A stretch of 64,000 nucleotides of DNA from Rhodococcus rhodochrous. GTDB taxonomy: Bacteria; Actinomycetota; Actinomycetes; Mycobacteriales; Mycobacteriaceae. The stretch lies in contig NZ_CP027557.1 in the NCBI RefSeq assembly GCF_014854695.1, positions 2,480,001 through 2,544,000 of the forward strand, read 5' to 3'. Within the stretch, counting starts at the first letter, position 1, and the number at the start of each line of letters is the position of its first letter. Shown piece after piece: positions 54,074-61,929 of this stretch. The notes under the pieces are model-generated. The model saw only the letters and a program-made list of their open reading frames with translations, ran no database searches and was not told the origin of the DNA. Position numbers and translations under genes: made by a program.

Positions 54074-54085
54074 CGGAAACCGATT

Positions 54086-54124
54086 CGAGTGGGAGGGCGC
54101 GCCGACCGGCGGCCCTCCCACTCG
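54086..54124. terminator. Bidirectional terminator between SPFH and EamA genes
   Basis: A perfect 13-bp stem (CGAGTGGGAGGGC and its complement) with a 13-nt GC-rich loop. It ends one base before the EamA stop codon (54125-54127), so it serves both convergent genes. Confidence 0.8.
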
Positions 54125-55135
54125 TCATCGGCGGCCGAGCATCGGCAGTGCCATCGCTACCACGATGAGACCGGCGCCCGCGGCGGCGAGCACGGTCACG
54201 GACTCTCCGAAGGCGACCATGCCGATCATCAGCGCGACCACGACCTCGAGGTAGGACAGGCCCGACAGTTCCGCGGCACGAAGGTGCTTGCCCGCAACGA
54301 CGAGCAGCCCCAGCGCGAACAGGCCGCAGACGACGAAGAACCCACCGGCCCACAACCAGTGCGTCGCGGTCATCCCCGACATGTCGGGTCGGGTCACCGC
54401 GACCATCCCACCTGCCGCGACGGCACCGAAGACGAAGTTCCACAGGGACCGGACGTCGGACGGCATATCGGTGCGATAGCGGTAGCACAGCAGGGCCCCG
54501 CCGTAGAAGACTCCCGAGGCCGCGCCCAGCACGGTGCCCAGCGTCTCGTGCTCACCCCCGGACGACCCACCGCCGACCAGACCGGCGGCGAGCAGCATAC
54601 CGGCGAACGCCGTGCCGATCGACAGGGCGTCGAGGCGACCGACCCTCTCCTTCAGGAACACCCGGGCGAGGGCCGTCGCGACGACGGGGCCGAGGTAATG
54701 GAGAACCACGGCACGGGACAGGTCGGTCAACACCGTGGCGGACAGATAGGTCGCGAGGGACAGTCCGAGGAGCACACCGCCACCGACGACCGACCAGGAC
54801 AGACGGGTCCGGCGCAACTGTCCGAGGCGGCGGGACAGCGCCATCAGGAGGAGCATGCCGAGTGCTCCGACTGCCATCCGTCCGAGCGTCAGTGCCTCAC
54901 CGAGCACCGCGCCTTCGGGAGTGGCCTTGCGGCCGAACAATCCTGCGGCGCCCATCGCGGTCGCGGACAGCACGATCGCGGCGATCCCGAGTCGCCGGTT
55001 CGTACGCGACGGCGACTTCGGGGCGGGGGAGGGAGGGAGAACAGGGCCACGCGACTCGGTCGGTGCAATATCGGCGCGCGAAGGCGCGCCCACGGCATCA
55101 TCGGCGCGCGAAGGCGCGCCCAGGGAAACGGTCAC
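54125..55135 (-). CDS. EamA/DMT-family transporter under a glycine riboswitch
   Basis: A 336-residue inner-membrane transporter with about ten hydrophobic segments arranged as two EamA repeats of five helices. DMT proteins of this class export amino acids and other small metabolites. The mRNA leader (55190-55365) is a tandem glycine riboswitch, which makes glycine efflux the most direct hypothesis. GTG 55135 (VTVSLGAPSRADDAVG) has GAGG 7 nt upstream. The N-terminal 20 residues repeat GAPSRAD twice, encoded by a short palindromic DNA repeat, so they are probably inserted and disordered. Confidence 0.85.
   Translation of the reverse strand: MTVSLGAPSRADDAVGAPSRADIAPTESRGPVLPPSPAPKSPSRTNRRLGIAAIVLSATAMGAAGLFGRKATPEGAVLGEALTLGRMAVGALGMLLLMALSRRLGQLRRTRLSWSVVGGGVLLGLSLATYLSATVLTDLSRAVVLHYLGPVVATALARVFLKERVGRLDALSIGTAFAGMLLAAGLVGGGSSGGEHETLGTVLGAASGVFYGGALLCYRYRTDMPSDVRSLWNFVFGAVAAGGMVAVTRPDMSGMTATHWLWAGGFFVVCGLFALGLLVVAGKHLRAAELSGLSYLEVVVALMIGMVAFGESVTVLAAAGAGLIVVAMALPMLGRR
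55070..55122. repeat. Duplicated palindromic element in the EamA N-terminus
   Basis: A 23-bp unit starting ATCGGCGCGC occurs twice at 55070-55092 and 55100-55122, 30 bp apart and in frame. Each copy contains the hairpin GGCGCGC-GAAG-GCGCGCC. It encodes GAPSRAD in both copies. It looks like a mobile or REP-type palindrome embedded in coding sequence. Confidence 0.7.
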
Positions 55136-55189
55136 ACGTCTACCTCGGGTCCAGGGTGCACGAAACGAGCACCAGCGGGTGTTGTCGTT

Positions 55190-55365
55190 CCCCGCTCTGT
55201 CATCGGACCTGAGAGCTTTCGCGGACGGAGCCGCTTACACCTTCGGTGAACCCGGAAGAGTTGCTTTCCAGAGGAGCCTCGCCGTGGCGGTCTGGGGGCC
55301 TGAGAGATTCCCGGGGAGGTTGCTCCTTCGGCGCCCGCTGTGTGCGGGACTCTCCCGCCGCGGTT
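55190..55365 (-). promoter_or_regulatory. Tandem glycine riboswitch
   Basis: On the minus strand, aptamer 1 shows GGGAGAGTCC, CGCCGAAGGAGCAA and CTCTCAGGC (55360-55295); aptamer 2 shows GGCTCC, CACCGAAGGTGTAA and CTCTCAGGTCC, ending in GACAGAGCGGGG (55278-55190). These are the conserved glycine-aptamer blocks, and the two in a row match the cooperative tandem class. It precedes the EamA gene by about 55 nt, with no other gene between. Glycine binding normally turns expression on. Confidence 0.85.
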
Positions 55366-55509
55366 CGGTGGCTGTTCAGTTGTGGCGTCAAGTATGCCAT
55401 GCGGCTCGATGCCGGTCTGTGAGGTCGTACCGGGGGTCGGGCATGTCTCGCATTTTGCCTGGTGAGAGGGCTGCCAGAAAATTCCAGCCGATACCTTCAC
55501 AAATATAGG

Positions 55510-55535
55510 CATAATTGCTATGGTGTGCATCACAC
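55510..55535 (+). promoter_or_regulatory. Candidate promoter and dyad of the catabolic operon
   Basis: An AT-rich stretch, rare in this region, has CATAAT at 55510-55515 as a −10-like box, followed by the dyad GTGTG-CAT-CACAC (55523-55535). It lies 100-120 bp before the CoA ligase start. I found no convincing −35. The rest of 55366-55631 shows no gene. Confidence 0.4.
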
Positions 55536-55631
55536 GGTCTCGCGACCGAGGGTTCGGCACCCGGTGATCGCGAGCGCCGGTCGATTCGTCTCTTCTCTCG
55601 TACGGCAGAGCTTCTGAAGACAGGTGGTCAT

Positions 55632-57125
55632 ATGGGTATCGGGATGGTCCTCGACATGGCGTCCGCCGCCACCCCCGATCGGATCGCGATGGGTCCTCGT
55701 TCGAACGGTGTCACCTACCGCCGGCTCGACGAACTCGCTTCGCGCGGTGCGGGCTTGCTCGGTGAGCTCGGAGCCCGGAACGTCGTTTTCGTCGGAGTGA
55801 ACGGTCCGGTCCTTCCCACGCTCATGTTCGCTGCCGGTCGTGCCGGTATTCCCCTGGCGCCCTTGAACTACCGGCTTCCCGCTGCGCAATTGCTCGAATT
55901 GATCGACAGGTTGGACGAACCGATCGTCGTGGCGGACGCCGACTATGTCGGCAAGCTCGACGGGTGCGCGCACCGAATCGTCTCGACCGACGAGTTTCTC
56001 GGTCTCGCGGAGGGGACGGCACCTCTCGCGGGGGACCGCTCGGAAGACGAGGGGACCGCGATCGTGCTGTTCACCTCCGGGACCACCTCGGCTCCGAAAG
56101 GGGTGCTGCTCCGACACCGGCACCTGCTGTCCTACCTCATCAACACCGTCGAATTCGGTTCGGCGGCACGGCAACAGGCCACCCTGGTCAGCACGCCGCC
56201 CTATCACATCGCGGGTCTCGGTGCCGTTCTGAGCAACGTCTACTCGGGTCGACGCATGGTCTACCTGCCCGACTTCACGCCGCAGGGCTGGCTCGACCTC
56301 GTTCGCACCGAGGGTGTCACCAGCGCGATGGTGGTGCCGACGATGCTCGCCCGCATCGTCGACCACCTCGACGGCGCGCCCGCCGAGGTCCCGACGCTCG
56401 AGTCGCTCGCCTACGGAGGTGCGAGGATGCCCCAGCCGGTCCTCGAGCGTGCCCTCGCGGCATTCGGCGACACCGGATTCGTCAACGCCTACGGATTGAC
56501 GGAGACCAGTTCGACGATCGCGGTGCTCGGACCCGAGGAGCATCGGGAGGCGTTCGCGAAACCCGAACTGCGAGGACGGCTCTCCTCGGCCGGTCGGATC
56601 GTGCCCGGTATCGAAGCGCAGATCCGATCCGAGGACGGCGAACGCGTGCTGCCCGACGGGCAGACGGGTCTGCTGTGGGTGCGCGGGGCGCAGGTCAGCG
56701 GCGAGTACATGGGTAACGGTTCGGTCCTGGACGCGGAGGGCTGGTTCCCGACCAGGGATCGCGCCCGGATCGAGGACGGCTATCTCTACATCGGTGGTCG
56801 CGCGGACGACACGATCATCCGGGGCGGGGAGAACATCGCGCCGGCCGAGATCGAGGACGTGCTGGCACACCACCCGCAGGTGCGTGAGGTGGCCGTGATC
56901 GGTACTCCCGACGACGAATGGGGCGAACGGATCTGCGCGGTGATCGTTCCGGCTGTCGACAACCATGAGGAGGCCGATGCGATCCGCACGTGGTGCCGTG
57001 AACGTCTGCGCGGTTCGAGGACCCCCGACGACGTCGTGTTCGTCGACGATCTGCCCCGTACTCCCACCGGCAAGCTCGTGCGCCGCGATCTCGTCGAGCA
57101 GGTCACGGCCGGACTCGCGGGATGA
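55632..57125 (+). CDS. Class I adenylate-forming acyl-CoA ligase
   Basis: Activates a carboxylic acid to its CoA thioester through an acyl-adenylate, the likely entry step of this catabolic operon. The 497-residue protein has the P-loop LFTSGTTSAPKG (about 147-158), the YGLTETSS motif, the hinge RIEDGYLYIGGRADDTI and the catalytic lysine K481 (RTPTGKLVRRD). ATG 55632 (MGIGMVLDMAS) follows AGGTGG; upstream codons lack coding character. The length is normal for medium-chain or aromatic acyl-CoA ligases; the substrate cannot be told. Confidence 0.9.
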   Translation: MGIGMVLDMASAATPDRIAMGPRSNGVTYRRLDELASRGAGLLGELGARNVVFVGVNGPVLPTLMFAAGRAGIPLAPLNYRLPAAQLLELIDRLDEPIVVADADYVGKLDGCAHRIVSTDEFLGLAEGTAPLAGDRSEDEGTAIVLFTSGTTSAPKGVLLRHRHLLSYLINTVEFGSAARQQATLVSTPPYHIAGLGAVLSNVYSGRRMVYLPDFTPQGWLDLVRTEGVTSAMVVPTMLARIVDHLDGAPAEVPTLESLAYGGARMPQPVLERALAAFGDTGFVNAYGLTETSSTIAVLGPEEHREAFAKPELRGRLSSAGRIVPGIEAQIRSEDGERVLPDGQTGLLWVRGAQVSGEYMGNGSVLDAEGWFPTRDRARIEDGYLYIGGRADDTIIRGGENIAPAEIEDVLAHHPQVREVAVIGTPDDEWGERICAVIVPAVDNHEEADAIRTWCRERLRGSRTPDDVVFVDDLPRTPTGKLVRRDLVEQVTAGLAG

Positions 57126-57165
57126 TCGCGCTGCCGTCCGCATCACGAAGAGAACGGGCATCCTT

Positions 57166-58209
57166 GTGACCGACATCGTGGACACCGAACTCGTCCGACG
57201 CGAATGGATCCTCCGGGCGCGCCCGAGTGGCCGTCCCCGTGACACCGACGTCGAGTTGGTCGGAACCGCTCTCGTCGAACCCGCCTCGGGGCAGATCCGC
57301 GTGCGGAACCTCGTCATGTCCGTCGAGCCCTACATGCGGGGCAGGATGGGCGGTGAGGCAACCTACGCGGAGCCCTACGCACTGGGGGAGCCGATGCTCG
57401 CTCCCACGGTCGGGGTCGTGTCCTGGTCCGATCGACCCGAGTTGCCGATCGGATCGCTTGTTCTCCACGAGTACGGCTGGCGGACGGAAAGTTTCGTCGA
57501 CCCGTCCGACTGTCGCAGGCTTCGGCACGACGATCTCCCCGCAGCCCTGCACCTGAGTGTCCTCGGCATCCCGGGTATGACCGCCTGGGTAGGAATCGAT
57601 CGGATCGCGCAGGTGCGCAGTGGCGATGTGGTGTTCGTGTCGTCCGCGGCCGGTGCGGTCGGATCCACTGCGGTCCAGCTGGCGAAACAGCGTGGTGCCG
57701 TGGTGATCGCGAGCGCCGGATCTCCCGAGAAGGTCTCGCTCGTCAGGGAACTCGGTGCCGACGCGGCGTTCGATCATCACGAGGGGCCGGCGAAGGACCT
57801 GCTGCGCAGCGCTATGGCCGAGGTCGGTGCCACCGCGCTCGATGTGTATTTCGACAATGTCGGGGGCGAACAACTCGAAGCGGCCATCCGCGTGCTCGCC
57901 GACCACGCCCGCATCGCTCTGTGCGGGATGATCAGCGTCTACAACTCCGCCACACCCGTGCCCGGACCGAACAACCTGCTCAAACTGATCTGGCGTCGCG
58001 CCCGGATGGAAGGCTTCCTGCTGGCCGACCATCTCGACGCACGCGACGCTTTCGAGGACGAGATGGCCGCGCTCGTCCGGAGCGGACGGATCCGGCCCGT
58101 CCACACCGAGTTCGCCGGTGGCATCGGCGGTGCATGGGATGCCTTCGTCGGGATGCTCGACGGCGCCGCGACCGGCAAGGCCCTCGTCCCTCTCGTCCCC
58201 TCGACCTGA
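57166..58209 (+). CDS. MDR-family NADP-dependent oxidoreductase (LTB4DH/PTGR type)
   Basis: Zinc-free medium-chain reductase that likely reduces an α,β-unsaturated ketone or CoA ester. The 347-residue protein has VEPYMRGRMG in the catalytic domain and SSAAGAVGSTAVQLAKQ as nucleotide-binding loop (about 158-174), followed by GADAAFDHHEG. The GTG at 57166 begins VTDIVDTELVRR; the short gap after the ligase implies co-transcription. Related to YncB/curcumin reductase proteins. Confidence 0.87.
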   Translation: MTDIVDTELVRREWILRARPSGRPRDTDVELVGTALVEPASGQIRVRNLVMSVEPYMRGRMGGEATYAEPYALGEPMLAPTVGVVSWSDRPELPIGSLVLHEYGWRTESFVDPSDCRRLRHDDLPAALHLSVLGIPGMTAWVGIDRIAQVRSGDVVFVSSAAGAVGSTAVQLAKQRGAVVIASAGSPEKVSLVRELGADAAFDHHEGPAKDLLRSAMAEVGATALDVYFDNVGGEQLEAAIRVLADHARIALCGMISVYNSATPVPGPNNLLKLIWRRARMEGFLLADHLDARDAFEDEMAALVRSGRIRPVHTEFAGGIGGAWDAFVGMLDGAATGKALVPLVPST

Positions 58210-58313
58210 CTCCGTCGGGACCGTCCCGACGTCGCTGCGGCGACGCCGGTGTCCCGCCGCACCTTCTCACTCTTTAGGCGCTTTCGACGCCGACCTCATC
58301 GACAGGAGCCCGC

Positions 58314-59078
58314 ATGACCACGCATCCCCGTCCTCTCGAAGGAAAGGTAGCGCTCGTCACCGGTGGCAGCCGCGGCCTGGGCCGCGAGATGGTTCTCGCC
58401 TTTGCGAACGCCGGTGCCGACGTCGTCATCGTCAGCCGCAAGGTCGACAGTTGCGAGAAACTCGCCGCGGAGGTCGCCGAGACCACCGGACGCAAGGCTC
58501 TGCCCCTCGCACTGCACGTCGGCGACTGGGACGCCCACGAACCGGTCGTCGACCGGGTCTACGACGAGTTCGGCCACCTGGACGTCCTGGTGAACAACGC
58601 CGGCATGGCGCCTCTGTACCCCAGCCTCGACCAGGTGACCGAGGAACTGTTCGACAAGGTGATCGGGGTCAATCTCAAGGGTGCCTTCCGTCTGACCGCC
58701 CTCGTCGGTCCTCGGATGGCGGCGGGTTCCGGGGGATCGATCATCAACATCAGCTCCATCGCCTCCGAGCGGCCGATGACCACCGATCTGCCGTACGCGG
58801 CCGCCAAGGCGGGACTGAACACCCTGACCAAGGGCTTCGCGCAGGCATACGGCCCCAGCGTGCGGGTCAACACGATCATGGCCGGTGCGTTCCTCACCGA
58901 CATCAGCAAGGCCTGGGACATGGACTCGGCCAACGAACTCTTCGGGGCGATGCCGCTCCGGCGTGCCGGAAATCCGGACGAGATCGTCGGCGCCGCACTG
59001 TATCTCGCGGGGCCCGGTTCCACCTACACCACCGGTGCCGTGATCCCCGTCGACGGCGGCCGCACCTCCACCCCCTGA
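58314..59078 (+). CDS. Short-chain dehydrogenase/reductase (first of three)
   Basis: Classical SDR of 254 residues: TGGSRGLG (16-23), NNAG (94-97), catalytic S148, Y161 and K165 (LPYAAAKAG). The C-terminus has PVDGGRTS, as in FabG-like enzymes. It likely oxidises a hydroxyl group of a CoA-activated or free intermediate. It stands about 100 bp after the reductase, with CAGGAG before its ATG. Confidence 0.88.
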   Translation: MTTHPRPLEGKVALVTGGSRGLGREMVLAFANAGADVVIVSRKVDSCEKLAAEVAETTGRKALPLALHVGDWDAHEPVVDRVYDEFGHLDVLVNNAGMAPLYPSLDQVTEELFDKVIGVNLKGAFRLTALVGPRMAAGSGGSIINISSIASERPMTTDLPYAAAKAGLNTLTKGFAQAYGPSVRVNTIMAGAFLTDISKAWDMDSANELFGAMPLRRAGNPDEIVGAALYLAGPGSTYTTGAVIPVDGGRTSTP

Positions 59079-59118
59079 CCCGATCCGCGGCCCACGGGCC
59101 GACGACCAGGAGCCTCCC

Positions 59119-60213
59119 ATGGACTTCATCCGAGCACCGCGCCGTACCCGGCGCACCTTCCTGTCGACCCTGACCGCCGCCGCGCTCGCCGCGACCCTCG
59201 CGGCCTGCGGTGGAAACGGTGGGGACGACCGCATCACCTCGGAATCGATCGGAGCGACCGGCCCGGCCGGCGACGATGCCTGGCAACAGGTGATCGAGGC
59301 GGCCAAGGCGGAGGGCGAGGTCACGATCTATTCGTCGAACGCCGCGGACGCTCTCGCCGAACTGGGCCGCCGCTTCGAGGCCGACTACGGCATCCGCCTG
59401 AACGTCGTCCGTGACGTCGACGCGAATCTGCACCAGAAGATCGGTGCGGAGACCGAGACCGGCAACCGGGTCGCCGACGTGGTCACGCAGGCGAGTGTGC
59501 CGTGGGCCGTGAGCCTCGGCGCGGAGGGGGAGTTCGCCGAGCCCGTCGGCCCGGCCTTCACCGACTCCGCCAGTGAGTACGACGTCACGACCCTGAAGGA
59601 CGACACGGGTTACTTCGTCTCCAATGCGTCGGTCCTGACCTTCGGCTGGAACACCCAGCGCTACCCGGACGGCGTCGACAGCTACGGCGATCTCCTGGAT
59701 CCGGCGCTCGGCGACGGCAGGATCGGCATCGTCCTTCCCACGTCGACCGCCCACGTGGATTTCTACGACAACTATCTCGAGCAGGTCGGAGGTGAGGGCT
59801 ATCTCGAGAAGTTGGCCCAGCAGCGTCCGCGGATCTACCCCAGCGCGCTGCCGTTGGCGCAGGCCCTCGCCTCCGGTGAGATCGCCGCCGCCGCATTCGT
59901 GCAGGACCAGAAGAGCGAGCAGCAGACCGGCGCCCCTGTCGACTCGGCCTTCGGAGACGTCGTGTGGGGCGCACCCATGTACACCGCGATCCTCGCCGAC
60001 GCCGTTCATCCCAATGCAGCCCAGGTCCTGGCCAACTACATGATCACCCCGGCGGGTCAGGAAGCGGTCTCGTTCCGCAATGCCTCCGTTCTGCCCGGCA
60101 TCGGTTCGGCGGTCACCACCGTCGACAAGGTTGCCCCTCAGAACACGGACGCCATGACGCCGGAAGCACTCGAAGAACTCAAGGCCCGCTTCGGCCGTCT
60201 GTTCAACCAGTAG
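59119..60213 (+). CDS. Solute-binding lipoprotein (Fe3+/AfuA-like class), orphan
   Basis: A 364-residue lipoprotein with a twin-arginine-like N-region (RRTRRTFLS), signal core and lipobox LAAC ending at C30, then a periplasmic-binding domain (VTIYSSNAADALAELGRRFEADYGI). This resembles bacterial extracellular solute-binding family 1/8 proteins used for Fe3+, thiamine or polyamine uptake. No permease or ATPase gene is in the operon, so it either borrows another transporter or has a capture role for the operon's substrate. Spaced 40 bp from the SDR before it. Confidence 0.82.
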   Translation: MDFIRAPRRTRRTFLSTLTAAALAATLAACGGNGGDDRITSESIGATGPAGDDAWQQVIEAAKAEGEVTIYSSNAADALAELGRRFEADYGIRLNVVRDVDANLHQKIGAETETGNRVADVVTQASVPWAVSLGAEGEFAEPVGPAFTDSASEYDVTTLKDDTGYFVSNASVLTFGWNTQRYPDGVDSYGDLLDPALGDGRIGIVLPTSTAHVDFYDNYLEQVGGEGYLEKLAQQRPRIYPSALPLAQALASGEIAAAAFVQDQKSEQQTGAPVDSAFGDVVWGAPMYTAILADAVHPNAAQVLANYMITPAGQEAVSFRNASVLPGIGSAVTTVDKVAPQNTDAMTPEALEELKARFGRLFNQ

Positions 60214-60245
60214 TTCCGGGATCGCCGGAGAAGGAGTCACCCCCC

Positions 60246-61073
60246 ATGGGAAGAGTTGAAGGAAAGGTCGCACTGATCACCGGCGCGGCCCGTGGCCAAG
60301 GGCGCGCGCACGCCGTGCGTCTCGCCGAGGAAGGGGCGGACGTCGTCCTCCTCGACGTGTGCAGGTCGATCGACTCGGTGCCGTACCCGCTTGCCACCGG
60401 GGACGACCTGAAGGAGACCGAGGCGCTCGTCGCCGCGACCGGCCGTCGGGTCCTGTCCCGCGTCGCCGACGTCCGGGACCAGACGCAGCTCGACGCTGCG
60501 GTTGCGGACGCGATCGGAACGTTCGGGCACATCGACATCGTCTGCGCCAACGCGGGCATCGTGGGCTTCCGGCCCACCTGGGAGTTGAGTGACGCAGAGT
60601 GGCAGGACATGCTCGACGTCAACCTCACCGGGGTGTTCCACACCGTTCGAGCCGTCGTCCCGGAGATGATCCGCGCCGGCCGCGGTGGATCGATCGTCAT
60701 GACCAGCTCGATCCAGGCGATGCTCGGCTCGGCCAACATCGGTCACTACAACGCGTCGAAGAGCGGTGTCGTCGGCCTCATGCGGACTCTGGCCACCGAA
60801 CTCGGCCCCCACGGCATCCGCGTCAACACGGTCAATCCGAGCGCCGTGGAGACGCCGATGCTGCACAACGATGCGACCTTCCGGATCTTCGGGCCCGATC
60901 TCGAGAATCCGGGACCGGACGACCTGTGGGAGCGCTCGAAGGACCGCAATCCGATGGGCATCGGCTGGGTGGCGCCCGAGGACATGAGCAACGCCGTGTT
61001 GTTCCTCGCCTCGGACGAAGCACGATTCATCACCGGTGTGGCGCTGCCGGTCGACGCGGGAGTGCGACTGTGA
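60246..61073 (+). CDS. Mycofactocin-coupled SDR-family dehydrogenase
   Basis: A 275-residue SDR with TGAARGQG (12-19), catalytic S154/S155, Y168 and K172 (HYNASKSGV), and an inserted segment after the first β-α-β unit (VCRSIDSVPYPLATGDDLKE, about 38-57). That insertion is the hallmark of the mycofactocin-coupled SDR family, whose NADH does not exchange and is re-oxidised through the redox cofactor mycofactocin. It probably oxidises a secondary alcohol. ATG 60246; its stop overlaps the next gene. Confidence 0.87.
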   Translation: MGRVEGKVALITGAARGQGRAHAVRLAEEGADVVLLDVCRSIDSVPYPLATGDDLKETEALVAATGRRVLSRVADVRDQTQLDAAVADAIGTFGHIDIVCANAGIVGFRPTWELSDAEWQDMLDVNLTGVFHTVRAVVPEMIRAGRGGSIVMTSSIQAMLGSANIGHYNASKSGVVGLMRTLATELGPHGIRVNTVNPSAVETPMLHNDATFRIFGPDLENPGPDDLWERSKDRNPMGIGWVAPEDMSNAVLFLASDEARFITGVALPVDAGVRL

Positions 61074-61885
61074 CCGCGCTGGACAACGAGGCCCGGCCCG
61101 AGACCGCCCAGGTGCCGCGCAGACTCGAAGGTCGCCGGATCTTCGTGACCGGCGGTGGAAGCGGCATCGGTGAGGCCGTGGCGAAGCGACTCGCCGCCGA
61201 GGGCGCAGCGGTCGCGGTGACCGACGCCCGGGGCGAGGCCGCGGAGGTCGTGTCCGCTTCGGTCGCGGAGACCGGCGCACCGACGCTGGGGCTGCGGTGC
61301 GACGTCGGCGACGAGACCTCCGTCGCGGACGCCGTGGCTGCCGCGGCGGACGAGTTCGGAGGTCTCGACGGCGTGGTGACCTGCGCCGGCATCAACGGGA
61401 CGGCGATGCTCCACGAGATGGAACTCGCCCATTGGGAACGCATCCTGCGCGTGAACCTCACCGGTACCTTCCTACCGTTGCGGGCCACCCTGCCCCACCT
61501 GCTCCAGGCCGGCGGGGGCTCGATCGTGACCGTCGGCTCGGTCGCGTCGCTGGTGGCGACCAACCTGAACACCCCCGGTTACGACGCGTCCAAGGGAGGC
61601 GTCCTGCAGCTCACCCGGTCGGTTGCCATGGGGTACGCGGACCGGAACATCCGGGCCAACTGCCTGTGCCCCGGACTGGTGCGGACGGGTCTGCGGGTGA
61701 ACTCGCAGGCGCTGCAGGGCCCCGAGCCCGAGGCGACCCGCAGTCGGGTGGTGGAGAACACCGCGCTCGGACGCTCGGCGGACCCGGCCGAGATGGCGTC
61801 GGTGGTGGCCTTCCTGCTGTCCGACGACGCCTCCTTCGTGACCGGCGCGGCGATCGCCGCCGACGGCGGACTGACCGCGAACTGA
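61070..61885 (+). CDS. Short-chain dehydrogenase/reductase (third)
   Basis: A 271-residue SDR with an N-terminal extension of about 20 residues, TGGGSGIG (27-34), NLTGTFLPLRATL, and the catalytic S-Y-K set (SVASLVATNLNTPGYDASKGG). GTG 61070 overlaps the previous stop (GTGA), so the two SDRs are translated together. Ordinary NAD(P)-binding; no mycofactocin-type insertion. Likely acts on the product of the partner SDR or on a CoA ester. Confidence 0.87.
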   Translation: MTALDNEARPETAQVPRRLEGRRIFVTGGGSGIGEAVAKRLAAEGAAVAVTDARGEAAEVVSASVAETGAPTLGLRCDVGDETSVADAVAAAADEFGGLDGVVTCAGINGTAMLHEMELAHWERILRVNLTGTFLPLRATLPHLLQAGGGSIVTVGSVASLVATNLNTPGYDASKGGVLQLTRSVAMGYADRNIRANCLCPGLVRTGLRVNSQALQGPEPEATRSRVVENTALGRSADPAEMASVVAFLLSDDASFVTGAAIAADGGLTAN

Positions 61886-61929
61886 CTCCCCGCCCGCTGC
61901 GGCGGGCACGACACAGAGGTGACCCACAC

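Noticed and set aside
55132-55560. A 142-codon open frame on the minus strand upstream of the EamA gene
   Set aside because: It lies across the two glycine aptamers, whose conserved blocks explain the sequence; the peptide has no recognisable domain and no ribosome site.
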